From positions 124,001-188,000 of the forward strand of contig CAKMXJ010000037.1 in the NCBI GenBank assembly GCA_928724745.1: a stretch of 64,000 bases of DNA, in the 5' to 3' direction. Both the position numbers and the translations under genes were made by a program. The DNA comes from Anthracocystis setariae (lineage: Eukaryota; Basidiomycota; Ustilaginomycetes; Ustilaginales; Ustilaginaceae). How positions within the stretch are numbered: position 1 is the stretch's first letter; each line of letters begins with the position of its first letter. The notes under the pieces are model-generated. The model ran no database searches. It saw only the letters and a list, made by a program, of their open reading frames with translations, and had not been told where the DNA came from. Below, in pieces: positions 41,389 to 51,920 of this stretch.

Positions 41389-43806
41389 TTAGGAGACCAC
41401 GATGGGGGAGACTGCACAGTAGTCCAGGTTGTGGACAGAGGTATCGGGGTTTCCTGCCCAGTTAGGGAAGGGACGAGCCTTACCCGAGCCACCGAAGACG
41501 GCGAAGGTGAGAATGAAGACCATGGTCTGTGTACCGCCGTCGAGGGCGGCGGAGAGGATGTAGTTGTACTTGACGAACCAGTTGGGGCGGTATCGTCGGA
41601 GGTAGAACTGGGCGAAGAAACCGATGAGGAAGTACGACAAGATCGAGGCGTTGATACCGACGAAGAGCCAGCCCATGTACCATGCGATGATGGAGAAGTT
41701 GAAGTAGCTCCAAGCACGGTGAGGGAAGAAACGGTTGCCGAGCCACATGGGGATGGGGACGAAGAAGCCGAGCAGGTAGGCGATGGTGACCCACTGGTAC
41801 TTGGCGCCGATGGAGAACATGTCCTTGGCGATCGACCATGCGATGGCGAGCGTGTTGAACTGCTGAATGTTCTGACCGGACCAGATGTTGGTGCCCTGGA
41901 CGGACTTGAGGATAGTGGCCTGGTTCTGAACAATGTCAATCATCATGATGTAGTTCATCAAGGCACCGACGAGACAGCCGATAACCTGGACGGCGAAGGT
42001 ACATCTGGGAGCCAAGTGAACGTATTGACCAAGCTTGAGATCCTTGGCAAGAACTTGACCCATCGAGCAAGCGTTGTAGGTGTAGCAGGTGAAGTAAAGG
42101 TTGGCAAGAGGACGACCAGGGAAGAGGTAACCAGCAAGCATCTGGCAAATGGGCTGGATGTTGAAGCCGAAACCAGTGATACCCAACTGAGCGCCAAAGA
42201 AGAGCAGGAACACCATGGTGAACAGACTGCTAAGGATGAAACCCCACCAGGGCAGAGTGGACTTCATGACGTACAAGCAGACCAAACCGACAGCCCAGGA
42301 GACGACGAGCAAAGCACCCCACCACCAGAGAGGCGACTCCTTGTAACCGTTCTTCATCATGAGCTGGTAGTGAGGATCGCAGCGCTCGTCGTTGATCTTC
42401 TCCTCGGCCCAAGCAGCCTCCTCCTCCTCGGTCTTCTTGTGCCAGAACTTGTACCATTCAGGGTTCAAGAAGGTCTTCTTGATCTCGGAGGGGTAAGCCC
42501 AAGCCCAACCAGCCTTGATGTCCTGGTAGTTCCACAGAAGCATGTGGGTGAAGCAGGCGGTAAGACCGAGGTTAGTGGTGATGAGGTAGCCGAGGTAAGA
42601 ACCAGTGAGCCAAGGGATACCCTGAGCGTGGAGAGCGGCTTCGTCGACGAGGAACTCGGGGGTCATGATGGCGGTCTGGTTGTAAATGAAAGCGTTGGTG
42701 CCGTTCGAGGTACCGTCGAAGAGCTCCTGGGACAGGAAGGGGAAGTCCTGCGAGCGGAAGATGTTGCCGTAGTAGAGACCCATGAAGAGGATGATGCATC
42801 CAAGGTAACCGATAAGGTTGTTGACCATGGTCTCGAGGGGGAGCCAGAGGGGCGAGCCAAGACCGGCGATGTACTGCCAATCAAGGCAGAGGGAAAGGAA
42901 ACCAAGACCCTCGTTACCGGAAGCACCACCGAAGAGGTTGGTGAAGACAAGGTCGTTTTGGCGGGCAAGGCAGAAGATCGAGATACCCTCGAGGACGGTG
43001 AAGATGTACTCGGGGAAGATCTCCCAGACGAAGATGGCACCGGCGACGATCCAGAAGAGCTTCATACGCTTCTTGGTGAGCGTCTTGGCCTTCTCACCCT
43101 TGCTGCCGTGGAAAGACTCAAGGAGCGAGGTGAGGGGCAAGTTGGAGGGCCAGAGGAGCTTTACGGGGTAGACAAGCACACTTCGGAGGAGACCGGCCAT
43201 GGTGTAGCCGATCAACTGCGACGAGAGCACGAGGAAGATACCGGCAGCCTTGGAAGGGTAGCCACCGTAGAAGAGCTGCTGAGCAGCAAGGGCCTCGGTG
43301 GCGAGGGCGGACTGGGTACCAGCAGAGGCCATCAGAGCAATAGCGGCGTGCTCCTTCAAGTTGAAGGGGTGGGGGTTGAACCAGCGACCGATGAAGCCAG
43401 ACTTGGGGATGACGGCGGCCATGAACTCGCCAAGAGCGTAGGCGATAACGGTCAAGAAAACAAGCGACACAAAGATGGTCTGAGGCTTAAAGTAGAAGAT
43501 CTCCTGCAGAACGGAACCGAAGATAGCAAGACCGAGACCAAGGAACCACATACGGAAGGTCCAGGGGTTGAGCGAGGGGTCATCCTCAAGCGAAATAACC
43601 TCCTTGACGATATCAGATGCAGTGTGGACGACGGCGTCGTCCCTTTCAGCCTGAGCCTCGGCGAAGTCAACATCGGCACGGTCAGACTTGAGCACGTAGC
43701 CGGAGTTGGGGATTTCGACGCCTTCCTTGGAGGGCGACTCGGGCTTGAGCTTTTCGGAGCTGGTGTCCGAGGTGGCCACATTGGGCTTGACGTCGATGGG
43801 GTCCAT
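41389..43806 (-). CDS. Oligopeptide transporter (OPT family)
   Basis: 805 residues from ATG 43806, no intron. The N-terminal 80 residues are polar and cytosolic, followed by about 14-16 hydrophobic segments. The diagnostic NPHPFNLKEHAAIALMAS block (family pattern NPGPFNxKEH) occurs near residue 145. The segment QYVHLAPRCTFAVQ corresponds to the family's KIPPR-like motif. Such proton-coupled carriers take up tetra- and pentapeptides, glutathione or metal complexes at the plasma membrane. The specific cargo is not visible. Codon bias is strong (nearly all third positions C or G), which suggests high expression. That same bias leaves an 859-codon open frame on the opposite strand, which I do not regard as a gene. 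Confidence 0.93.
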   Translation of the reverse strand: MDPIDVKPNVATSDTSSEKLKPESPSKEGVEIPNSGYVLKSDRADVDFAEAQAERDDAVVHTASDIVKEVISLEDDPSLNPWTFRMWFLGLGLAIFGSVLQEIFYFKPQTIFVSLVFLTVIAYALGEFMAAVIPKSGFIGRWFNPHPFNLKEHAAIALMASAGTQSALATEALAAQQLFYGGYPSKAAGIFLVLSSQLIGYTMAGLLRSVLVYPVKLLWPSNLPLTSLLESFHGSKGEKAKTLTKKRMKLFWIVAGAIFVWEIFPEYIFTVLEGISIFCLARQNDLVFTNLFGGASGNEGLGFLSLCLDWQYIAGLGSPLWLPLETMVNNLIGYLGCIILFMGLYYGNIFRSQDFPFLSQELFDGTSNGTNAFIYNQTAIMTPEFLVDEAALHAQGIPWLTGSYLGYLITTNLGLTACFTHMLLWNYQDIKAGWAWAYPSEIKKTFLNPEWYKFWHKKTEEEEAAWAEEKINDERCDPHYQLMMKNGYKESPLWWWGALLVVSWAVGLVCLYVMKSTLPWWGFILSSLFTMVFLLFFGAQLGITGFGFNIQPICQMLAGYLFPGRPLANLYFTCYTYNACSMGQVLAKDLKLGQYVHLAPRCTFAVQVIGCLVGALMNYIMMIDIVQNQATILKSVQGTNIWSGQNIQQFNTLAIAWSIAKDMFSIGAKYQWVTIAYLLGFFVPIPMWLGNRFFPHRAWSYFNFSIIAWYMGWLFVGINASILSYFLIGFFAQFYLRRYRPNWFVKYNYILSAALDGGTQTMVFILTFAVFGGSGKARPFPNWAGNPDTSVHNLDYCAVSPIVVS

Positions 43807-45516
43807 GATGACTTCCCGCGTCAGCGACGGTCGTCTACAAAAAGGGGAAAGGATTGGGGGATGGGGAGGTGAAAGAGGTGGGACAAGGAGAAGTGGGGGG
43901 CGAGAGCAAGGTTTTGGTTTGGTATATATTCATTACTGGCACTCGATTGTCAAACTTGATTTAGGCAAGTAGGGGAAACCACCTGGCAACCACAAGGCTG
44001 AAGGAGGAACCAATCAGGATGCGAAAGAACGGAACCCGAAAAAGAAAAGAAAAAACGTCGGGCTAGACCGACATCTGGAGGGCCGAGGGTCATGGGGCAA
44101 AGAATCAGGAACTGGGAGCTCGCATCGGTGTCTGTGTGGTATGAGACAATCAGCTGCCGACAGAGGGTGCCATGCGAATGGAGGGCATCAGATTGGACGG
44201 ACACGGAACGCTTACCGCCGGAGAACACCCTGATACCAGAGGCACCGAAGGGTGAAAAAGAACGCAAGCGGGAAGATGCCGCACGCAAGGAGGGAATCTC
44301 AATGTTGGCCGTAGGCAGCAAGCATGAGCAGATGCAGTACTGTAGAGCACAAGGCATGTGTGGGGAGGCAAAGCCAGCCGAGGCTGGCAAGTGACTGACA
44401 TTGTGCCGAATCGAGGAGGGCGAATCAGGTCTTGGCTTGTTTGCGGCGGCCCGCTTGGAAAGATAGGGCCTGCTCGCTGGTTGGATGCCTGGACTCGGTG
44501 GCCCTGTCGCGTGCTCGCGCCCACGTCCATGTTTAGCTCTTCAGACACACTGTCCAATCGCAATGATAGGGAATCGACGCCGCTTGAACAGTTGCTCAAA
44601 GACAAGGATCCGACGACAGATTGAGACAGTTTTCTGGCACCGGACCGCTGAACTGGCAGGGGAGATAGGGCACGGATCGGTGCGAGCGCGGAAGTGGTGT
44701 TGAAGCTACGGTCTGCGTGGAGCAAAGCAAGGATGTGGCGCAGTGCTGGTGGGCCGGCGGCAGGATTCAAGCGGAGCGACTCGGCAGTGAAGGAGCCGTT
44801 GAGACCAATCATGTCCAAGACCTTGAGACAGGGTTTGCAAATGTTGTTATCAGTCGGTTTGGACTTTGGCCTTGCGAGCATTGCGGGGTACAGGATGCAT
44901 GTTTTGATTGGTGTAAAATGGCGTCTTGGACACCTCGCACGCACGCACGCACGCACGCAGGCCCGGTGATGGTGGTGCAGGATTAGGAGAGGCAATGCCG
45001 CAAACGAGGGCTGCGAACAAGAAGCGATATCTTTCGGAGGAGAGTCTTCCGAAAAGGTTGCTTGCTTGGTTCACCGGCTGCACTGAGACTCAAATTCCGA
45101 TGTGCTTCTTTTCAGCCAAACGGTGCATTTGAAAATTTGGCGGCATGAAATCTTTATCAGACAGCGCTCGCCGTTCAAGTTGTGCGACAATTTGGCCATG
45201 TCTTTAAAAAAAAAAAAATCCCGTGCTCGCCTAACCCCCGCACAACCATTGGGCCGCAACGCCTCTGCTCAGTTACACAGATAGCGCACGCCGGCAACAC
45301 AGGCGTGACGCATCTTTTCCAAACAGAGAACGTCAACACTGTTCTGACACTGTCCGACCAACATTAACGCTGTGAAGCTGCATTTGATTGTTCCTGGAAC
45401 GAAGGATACAATTTCGTAGCTCCCGTGGTGGCAATAAATCGAGTTGGACAGCATTACTGTATTGCCTTTGACTTGGACTCTCACGCGTGTCTGCAAATCA
45501 ATCACCGTTCGATTTC

Positions 45517-45595
45517 GATTTTGATTTTGATTTTGATTTTGATTTTGATTTTGATTTTGATTTTGATTTTGATTTTCGATTTTGATTTTGATTTT
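45517..45595. repeat. Hexanucleotide array (GATTTT)n
   Basis: About 13 tandem units of GATTTT with single-base variants (GATTTTC), flanked by unique DNA. Confidence 0.92.
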
Positions 45596-46118
45596 AACTG
45601 TATGAAATTTAAAACAGTTATTTTATTTCGAAATTCAGGGCGGAATCCGAATCTCTTTTCAGATCCCTGCCGCCGGTCCCGACCGGCTGTTTGACGTGAA
45701 TGCTGCCGCGCAATCCCTACACAGAGTTGTTGCCGCCTCTCTGCAAGTGCGGCGCCGCAATCAGGACTCAACACCAATTCAAACTACAAACAAGCAATAT
45801 TGTACAGTAATATGGATTGTACGGTCTCGGATAGCAGATCCTTTTCAAGACAACAATCTTCTTGGGCCTATAGAATCACTCCAACCCACCGAATCCTCTG
45901 TGATTGGTCGGTTCGCGCCCCGCGATTGTTTCGTTTCCATCTGTCCAATCATCAACTGTTGTGGTCAATCTAGTTTAATCCCGTCGATAGCCAAGGGCCC
46001 AAAGAGTCAAGTTCCCCCCCACCCTGTGCACTTGCGTTCGATTCTGATGGTCATCACTACCTGTCCGCGGCTCGACCCCATTATTACAGCTTCATGGATC
46101 TCGCCAACTACTCTCTGT

Positions 46119-46145
46119 ACAGTACAGTACAGTACAGTACAGTAA
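46119..46145. repeat. Pentanucleotide array (TACAG)5
   Basis: Five units of TACAG followed by TA. It sits among many single TACAGTA words. Confidence 0.9.
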
Positions 46146-47666
46146 TGCACTTATTCATTCATGTAAACTTGCGCGCCACTTTTCCAGTCCATTTCAGAAA
46201 ATGGGCAAAGTGCTGGACGGAGCCTCAGGAACCAAGGGCATTTGATGCTGGATGCAGCTTTCCGACCTAACTCAGGCAGAGGCAATTCGAAAAGCGTCCC
46301 CTATCAATCTGTCAAGATCAAGCAGCTATGTGTACCTGCATTCGTCAACCAACTCCTTGCGACCTACGCGTACAGTACTCTAATCATCGGCTAGCTGATC
46401 CAAGCCAAATTTCGAGTTCTACAGTACAAAGCAAGGCTGGAAACCATTTTCGTTGCGCAAGTAATCCAGAAAGACCCACAGTGCTCATCACTACAGTATT
46501 AATATTGTACAGTATTGTACTATACACATTCCACAATTTCTCCGAGCAAGTGAGTTTCGGACGACCTCCCTCCGAACTCATTATCTCTTGCCTGTTCTAC
46601 CTCAAGCCGCTCGCCTATTCACCCAATCACAATCTTGCGGCCTGGTTTGACAGTCAGGCCAAGTCTGCCCGGCAATTCGCTTCACGTATTCGATCTGCCG
46701 GCACCTAGCGACACCACGATTACCAGCCATCACATGACGAGACCGTGACAACGACTTTCTTCACTCATGCAAACCTCGTCCATGTCCGTCAATACCGACT
46801 GGCTATTGGACGGATGTTTCCTTTTCCCGAATACGCGACGTCGTTCATCAAAGCTTAGATACGAGATACGGCACGTTTGTACGATTGGTGAACCTGTTTC
46901 ATGGCTCCTATCACAAAGCATGCACCAACCATGCATTTGCGGGGTAGATAGGCTGAAACCAGCCCTCACGCTTGATCACAGACGCTTGAGCCGCCCCTGC
47001 CCCCCCGATCAGCAATCGCATTCTACTGTGCAGTACAGTGTGCCTAGTTGCTCCGACTTGATGCTTAGCAACCAAGTCTTGAACCGTCATGTCCGAGATC
47101 TTCTCAGTGCAACTCCTGACCTGGACAGCCGAGAAATTGTCAGCGTCAACCCGGCTGTACAGTACTGTAATCTGATCATTTGGTGCAGTCGACCACAACA
47201 ATGGTGGAATGCTGTCCAGTTGTTCTCCGCAAGCAAGCCAATGCGGGGTAGATAGGGCGCCGAGTTTGACCGCCAAGCATCGCAATGTGATAACAGTTCG
47301 GCAGTCTTCAAGAGAGGCCGACCAAGCCGTTCATTGGCTTCCCACTCGTGATGTCTTTGCATCCGCCCGCCGAGGCCGAGTGCACGTCCGTCGTTTTGCC
47401 ACTCACCTGCTTTTTGCCACTCACCCGCTCTAACAACAACATGCAAAGTTCCTCTATTTGTTAGGTTGTGCACCGTAACATCATTAATCAAAGCCAACGC
47501 GGATCTCGGACAAGGGTCTCAACACTCGCTCAAAAAAAAAAAAAAAAAACAAAACAAAAAGTCTGAATTTGCTTTGTTGCTGTTTCTTCTTACGGCTCGA
47601 ACCTGTCGAAACCCTCTTCTACTTTACCTTCTTCACTGACTTCTTTCTTCTGGCAGTTCGGCAACG

Positions 47667-50096
47667 ATGGTGGATTCGGAGCAGCAACCTCCAGAGCCAA
47701 AGCGTGTCAAGCTTGACAATGCCAACCCCAACGATGAGGAAATCGTCACCAGAATGACCGAAGTGCGCGCAGGTATCTCGGCGTACATTGACCCTACCAT
47801 CCCCGGCTTCCAAGGTATCATCAAGCAGCGCTTCACCGACTTCTTGGTCAACGAAATCGATCTCTCCGGAAATGTATGTCGTCTCACTTCTCTCGATCCT
47901 CCCTCTGGAAAGTACCTCTCCCAGCTCCAACCTGAGCAAGCCTCTTCTTCCGTCCAACACGCTCCAAGTGAGGAACAGAAAGCCGCAGCAGAAGCCGCAT
48001 CTCAGATTGACCTCAGCGTATGGCCCAAAGATGCGCAAGAGAAGCTCAACCATTTCTTCGCCCAAGACAAGCTCGAGGCTCTCAAAGAGATGTGGAGTCA
48101 GGGTAAGGTCGGCGAAAACATGGCTACGGGCGCCAATGCGACCATCGTATCCGCGGCCAGCATCACAACAAGACCGCTTGAAAGCAAGCAAGAAAGGACA
48201 CAGGTACACAAGCTCGTACGTGAGCTGTTTCATGGCAAACTTGCTACGGACTCAATCACCATCCGATCCTGGGAGCCAAGGCAAGCGATGGAGGACGAAG
48301 AGGACGCAAGAGCCAACGCAACAACCCCCGCCAGTGGCCCTGCGACAGCTATCGCAATCAGGTGGGCCAACAAGTCAGACAGGGGGAAAGGTGAACAGTT
48401 GTCGGAAGAAGCTGCGAGTTCGCCGCCATACATTCACTTTTTGCTGCAGAAGACCAACAGGGATCACCAAGAGGCCATGATCCTGCTCGCTGAAAGCCTC
48501 CGGTTAGGTGGAGCAGGCGGTGGAGGTAGAGGAAGGGGAAGAGCAAGAGGCAGAGGCAGAGGTGGATTCGGGAGGGGAGGAGGAAGACCGCTTACCAAGG
48601 ATCTTGGCATTGCGGGAACCAAGGACAAACGTGCAGTCACGGTGCAGCGCGTCTCGCTGAGACGCAACAAGAAGACACTCGAGGATGTCTATCGTTTGGT
48701 CAACGGGATCAATGCCGACGTCAATTCCGACGCCGCCAATGGCAATGGTAAAGGGAAAGGAAAGGGTAGAACCGTGCTTGATGTCGTCAGCAATCGAGCC
48801 GACCGTGGCATCCGCATCGGTCATCTGTCGTACGCGCATCAACCACTTAAGCTAGGTCAACTTAAGGGCAACGAGTTCACGATCACTTTGCGCAATGTTT
48901 GTCCTCCTGCCTCGTCCACTTTGTCGTCCTCCGAGTTCCTTTCTTCCGTCCGGGCATCCATGGACATGCTCCGCGATCGAGGCTTCATCAATTACTTTGG
49001 CATGCAACGATTCGGAACGGGAGCGGTGCCAACGCACCACATGGGCATTCTCATTCTCAAGGACGACTTTAAAGGCGCTATTGATCTGCTCTTTGAACCT
49101 CACACCGCATCCTCGCCTTGCTCGGATGACGGAGACTCGCTTGAGGTGCTCAAAGCCAAGAAAATGTTCAGCGAGGCTCAGTACGACAAGGCGTACCACG
49201 AGATGCCGCGGAATTGCGTCGCTGAGAAGCACATCCTTGAGCGGATGCGAGGCGGGAGGTGGATTCAAGGCGATTGGACGGGTGCGTTTAGTAATGTGCC
49301 GAGGACGTTGCGGTTGATGTATCTGCATGCGTACCAGTCGTATGTGTGGAATCGACTGGTGTCGGAGAGGATCCAGAGGTTTGGGAGTACCGAGGCTGTG
49401 GTGGGAGATATGGTGTTTGCTGATGAGGATGGGCAAGGAGATTGGGGGGTGGATGCGGATGTGGATGTTGAGGACGACGTTGATCGAGACGAAGAGAACG
49501 ATGATGATGAGGATGAGGATAGGGATGAGGATGATCTTCGCAACAGTGCGCGTGCGAAGAGCTCGGTTGCTACGTGGCGACGACCGATCAAAGTCCTCAC
49601 CGCTGACGATGTGAGTCAACACACGATCTACGACGTAATCGTACCGCTACCTGGAGCGTCGATCGACATACCTTGCGGTTGGATGGACTCGCTCTACACC
49701 AGCATTCTCGCATCGGACGGATTGACTCACCACCAACTCACCTCATCACGCATCCCCGAATACCAACTCAAAGGCTCCTACCGTCGCATGCTCGTCCAAC
49801 CGCGAAACTTGAACTACCACATCACCACCTACACCGACCCAGACATCCCTCTCACCTTAACCGACGAAGAAAAATGCCTCCTCCCCACCGCTCCCGAAAC
49901 CCGCCAATCCCAACCCAACCAAGCCTCGCAATTCACAGCTCTCACCCTCACCTTCCAACTACCCACCGCATCCTACGCAACAATGCTCATGCGCGAAGCC
50001 CTGAAACATGACACATCCAGCTTCAAACACCGCCAACTCACACTCAACAGCGACGACCAGAAGTTCAAATCCTCTTCCACTCGCAAACTCGCATAG
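47667..50096 (+). CDS. PUS7: tRNA/mRNA pseudouridine synthase Pus7 (TruD family)
   Basis: 809 residues from ATG 47667. N-terminal FQGIIKQRFTDFLVNEI (about 48-64) and the catalytic segment GIAGTKDKRAVTVQRVS with Asp about 320 are TruD hallmarks. Further motifs are IGHLSYAHQPLKLGQLKGNEF, FINYFGMQRFGTGAVPTHHMG and LRLMYLHAYQSYVWNRLVSERI. Pus7 makes pseudouridine at position 13 of tRNAs and in U2 snRNA and mRNA. Unusual features are an Arg/Gly-rich insert (about 281-306) directly before the catalytic motif and a strongly acidic segment (about 590-630). A TTCTGGCAG just before the start suggests a possible 5'-UTR intron. Confidence 0.93.
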   Translation: MVDSEQQPPEPKRVKLDNANPNDEEIVTRMTEVRAGISAYIDPTIPGFQGIIKQRFTDFLVNEIDLSGNVCRLTSLDPPSGKYLSQLQPEQASSSVQHAPSEEQKAAAEAASQIDLSVWPKDAQEKLNHFFAQDKLEALKEMWSQGKVGENMATGANATIVSAASITTRPLESKQERTQVHKLVRELFHGKLATDSITIRSWEPRQAMEDEEDARANATTPASGPATAIAIRWANKSDRGKGEQLSEEAASSPPYIHFLLQKTNRDHQEAMILLAESLRLGGAGGGGRGRGRARGRGRGGFGRGGGRPLTKDLGIAGTKDKRAVTVQRVSLRRNKKTLEDVYRLVNGINADVNSDAANGNGKGKGKGRTVLDVVSNRADRGIRIGHLSYAHQPLKLGQLKGNEFTITLRNVCPPASSTLSSSEFLSSVRASMDMLRDRGFINYFGMQRFGTGAVPTHHMGILILKDDFKGAIDLLFEPHTASSPCSDDGDSLEVLKAKKMFSEAQYDKAYHEMPRNCVAEKHILERMRGGRWIQGDWTGAFSNVPRTLRLMYLHAYQSYVWNRLVSERIQRFGSTEAVVGDMVFADEDGQGDWGVDADVDVEDDVDRDEENDDDEDEDRDEDDLRNSARAKSSVATWRRPIKVLTADDVSQHTIYDVIVPLPGASIDIPCGWMDSLYTSILASDGLTHHQLTSSRIPEYQLKGSYRRMLVQPRNLNYHITTYTDPDIPLTLTDEEKCLLPTAPETRQSQPNQASQFTALTLTFQLPTASYATMLMREALKHDTSSFKHRQLTLNSDDQKFKSSSTRKLA

Positions 50097-50288
50097 AACC
50101 CCTCATCTCACAACCCTTCGTATCACTCGCTGCCGTCTGCCTCCCCCTATCGACATGAACAACAAGTCAGATTACCGCCTAACCACACACTCAAGATACA
50201 AATACAACTACAAAAAAAAAAAGAGAGGCAAACGCAGATACAGTCTCACACCGCTGGTGTGATTAGACAAAGTGAAACCGAGAGTGAT

Positions 50289-51920
50289 TCAAGCGGCCTG
50301 CTTCTTGACGCGCTTCTGATCAAATGTGGCGGACGAAGCATCCGACGAACGCTTGCTTCTCATCGACGTGGTGGTGGTGGTAGTGGTGGTGGTTGCTCTC
50401 GAGCCTGGCCTGGTAGTAGCATGCGCACTGGCAGGCGCACTGGCACTGAGCATGGCCGCATCGAGCGAGTTGGTGATCCTGCGGCCGTCGACAATCACAA
50501 TGCTCTCCATGGGGTCAGAAGTCTTGACCGCCCTTGGCGAAGCATGTGGGAAAGGCGAAAGCGACGAAGGAGCTGGACTGCCCGAAGCTGTACGGATGTA
50601 GCCTGGTCGGCCGGGACGTTTGAGAGAGCCAGTGGATTCGGTCCTGGCGATGGCTCGCTTGGCAAGCGTGGGAGCAGCGGCTGTAGTTGCTGCAGCGACA
50701 GAGGCTTGTTGCTTCTTGGCATTCGAGGCTGATCGCTGACGACCGGGGGTGGACGCCGAGGTGATGCGGCCAACGTTGGATTGGGGCGAACCGAGCGAAG
50801 CACTGAGAATGGGAGGTGGGGCAGCATACGACCATGACGAGACGGGCATGCCGAATCGAGCATTCTTTCGGCTCCAGACCGAAACAAAGAGGATGCGCTT
50901 CATCTTGCGGTTGTAGAAGAAGGCGAAGGTGGACCAAAGCAGGCCGGCGCCGGTGCCATCGAGGTCGTCCTCCTCGCCATGAAAGCTCGAGTCGTACGAG
51001 GTCAGACTCGAAGTATCGATGGAGCTGCTCGTGTTGGAGCCGAAGCGTGCATGGGACAAGACCATGTTTCCATCGGGACCGATACTGGCGATCTGGTGAG
51101 GAGCCGGTTTGGCGCCACTGAGACCGTCGCCGTAGACGTCCTCATCGAACATGAGTGCGTCTTCCATCTCTTCGTCATCGTCATTGATTGGGTTGCGTGC
51201 ACGGGGCGTATCTTCGCGGCCACGCATGGCACTGTCGTCATCCCAGTACTCTTCGTCCTCGTAAGGATCGTCGTCGCCAAGGTCACCTTCCTCTTCAGGC
51301 TCGGCACTGGCATGCGGGTCCGAGTCCATGTCGGGATGGAACGTGTAGACTTGGCAGTCGGATACATTCATGATGTCGTCGAGGATGTGCGAAAGCGCAG
51401 GATGGGTGATGAGAGGCGGAAGCGAAGTAGCAGCGCCTGCCGAGCCTGGAGACTCGGCTGTAGAGCCGAGAGCGAAGCTGGGTTCTTCAAACGAACCTGG
51501 AAAAGAGCTGTAGGAGCGCGGTGCATTGGAAGAGGTTTTGAGGCTGAGAAGAGTGGTACTGAGCGAATTGAGTACCATGGCAGGGCTCATCTCCTTACGA
51601 AAGTCGGCGGGATTCACTTGGCTAAAGTCATGATCTGGAAAAGCGACGTTGAGCGTGGCAATGAGCAAGAACAGAGTCTTGCGAGCCGAGGGTTGGTCAA
51701 GACGACCAAAGGGAGAAGCGAGTGCTGCCTCGAGATAGTCAGGCGGAGAAGTCGATGCGGATCGGAGATAGGAGGATTCAAGACTCTTGAAGAGACGCTT
51801 TTCCTTGGATACGGTCTTGCAAGAGTAGGCTTCCATACGAGTGAAGACCTTGCATTCTGCAGACTCGAAGGTGAGGGCTCGGGATAGGAGCTCGAGCTCG
51901 GGGTATTCAAGATACTTCAT
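50289..51920 (-). CDS. MAF1: RNA polymerase III repressor Maf1
   Basis: 543 residues from ATG 51920 (MKYLEYPELE); the frame runs further up but this is the family N-terminus. Box A: LSRALTFESAECKVFTRMEAYSCK. The distal boxes hold the DDDPYEDEEYWDDDS acidic region and LLWSTFAFFYNRKMKRILFVSVW. Maf1 represses Pol III under stress and starvation and is controlled by phosphorylation and nuclear entry. The protein is longer than human Maf1 (256 residues) because of Ser-rich linkers and a basic, Thr-rich disordered tail ending KRVKKQAA, which resembles a nuclear localisation signal. PUS7 and MAF1 are convergent, 192 bases apart. Both concern tRNA biology, but the pairing may be chance. Confidence 0.93.
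   Translation of the reverse strand: MKYLEYPELELLSRALTFESAECKVFTRMEAYSCKTVSKEKRLFKSLESSYLRSASTSPPDYLEAALASPFGRLDQPSARKTLFLLIATLNVAFPDHDFSQVNPADFRKEMSPAMVLNSLSTTLLSLKTSSNAPRSYSSFPGSFEEPSFALGSTAESPGSAGAATSLPPLITHPALSHILDDIMNVSDCQVYTFHPDMDSDPHASAEPEEEGDLGDDDPYEDEEYWDDDSAMRGREDTPRARNPINDDDEEMEDALMFDEDVYGDGLSGAKPAPHQIASIGPDGNMVLSHARFGSNTSSSIDTSSLTSYDSSFHGEEDDLDGTGAGLLWSTFAFFYNRKMKRILFVSVWSRKNARFGMPVSSWSYAAPPPILSASLGSPQSNVGRITSASTPGRQRSASNAKKQQASVAAATTAAAPTLAKRAIARTESTGSLKRPGRPGYIRTASGSPAPSSLSPFPHASPRAVKTSDPMESIVIVDGRRITNSLDAAMLSASAPASAHATTRPGSRATTTTTTTTTSMRSKRSSDASSATFDQKRVKKQAA

Larger units (their letters stand above)
43807..47666. other. 3.9-kb gene-empty stretch rich in simple repeats and TACAGTA words
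   Basis: No frame has a family match or convincing structure. It holds a CACG microsatellite (about 44938-44960), A runs near 45206 and 47531, the GATTTT hexamer array, a TACAG array, about ten further TACAGTA/TACTGTA words and a repeated TGCGGGGTAGATAGG (near 46938 and 47242). The first 200 bases are the OPT promoter. The PUS7 leader begins near 47550. Confidence 0.5.

Noticed and set aside
41293..43872. 859-codon frame antisense to the OPT transporter
   Set aside because: Its opposite strand encodes a clear transporter. The frame is open because the third codon positions are nearly all C or G; its protein is Glu/Gly/Val/Asp-rich with no domain.
44150..44995. 281-codon leftward frame upstream of the OPT gene
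   Set aside because: Cys/Pro/Arg-rich with no domain or signal peptide; overlaps a rightward frame of equal quality and a CACG microsatellite.
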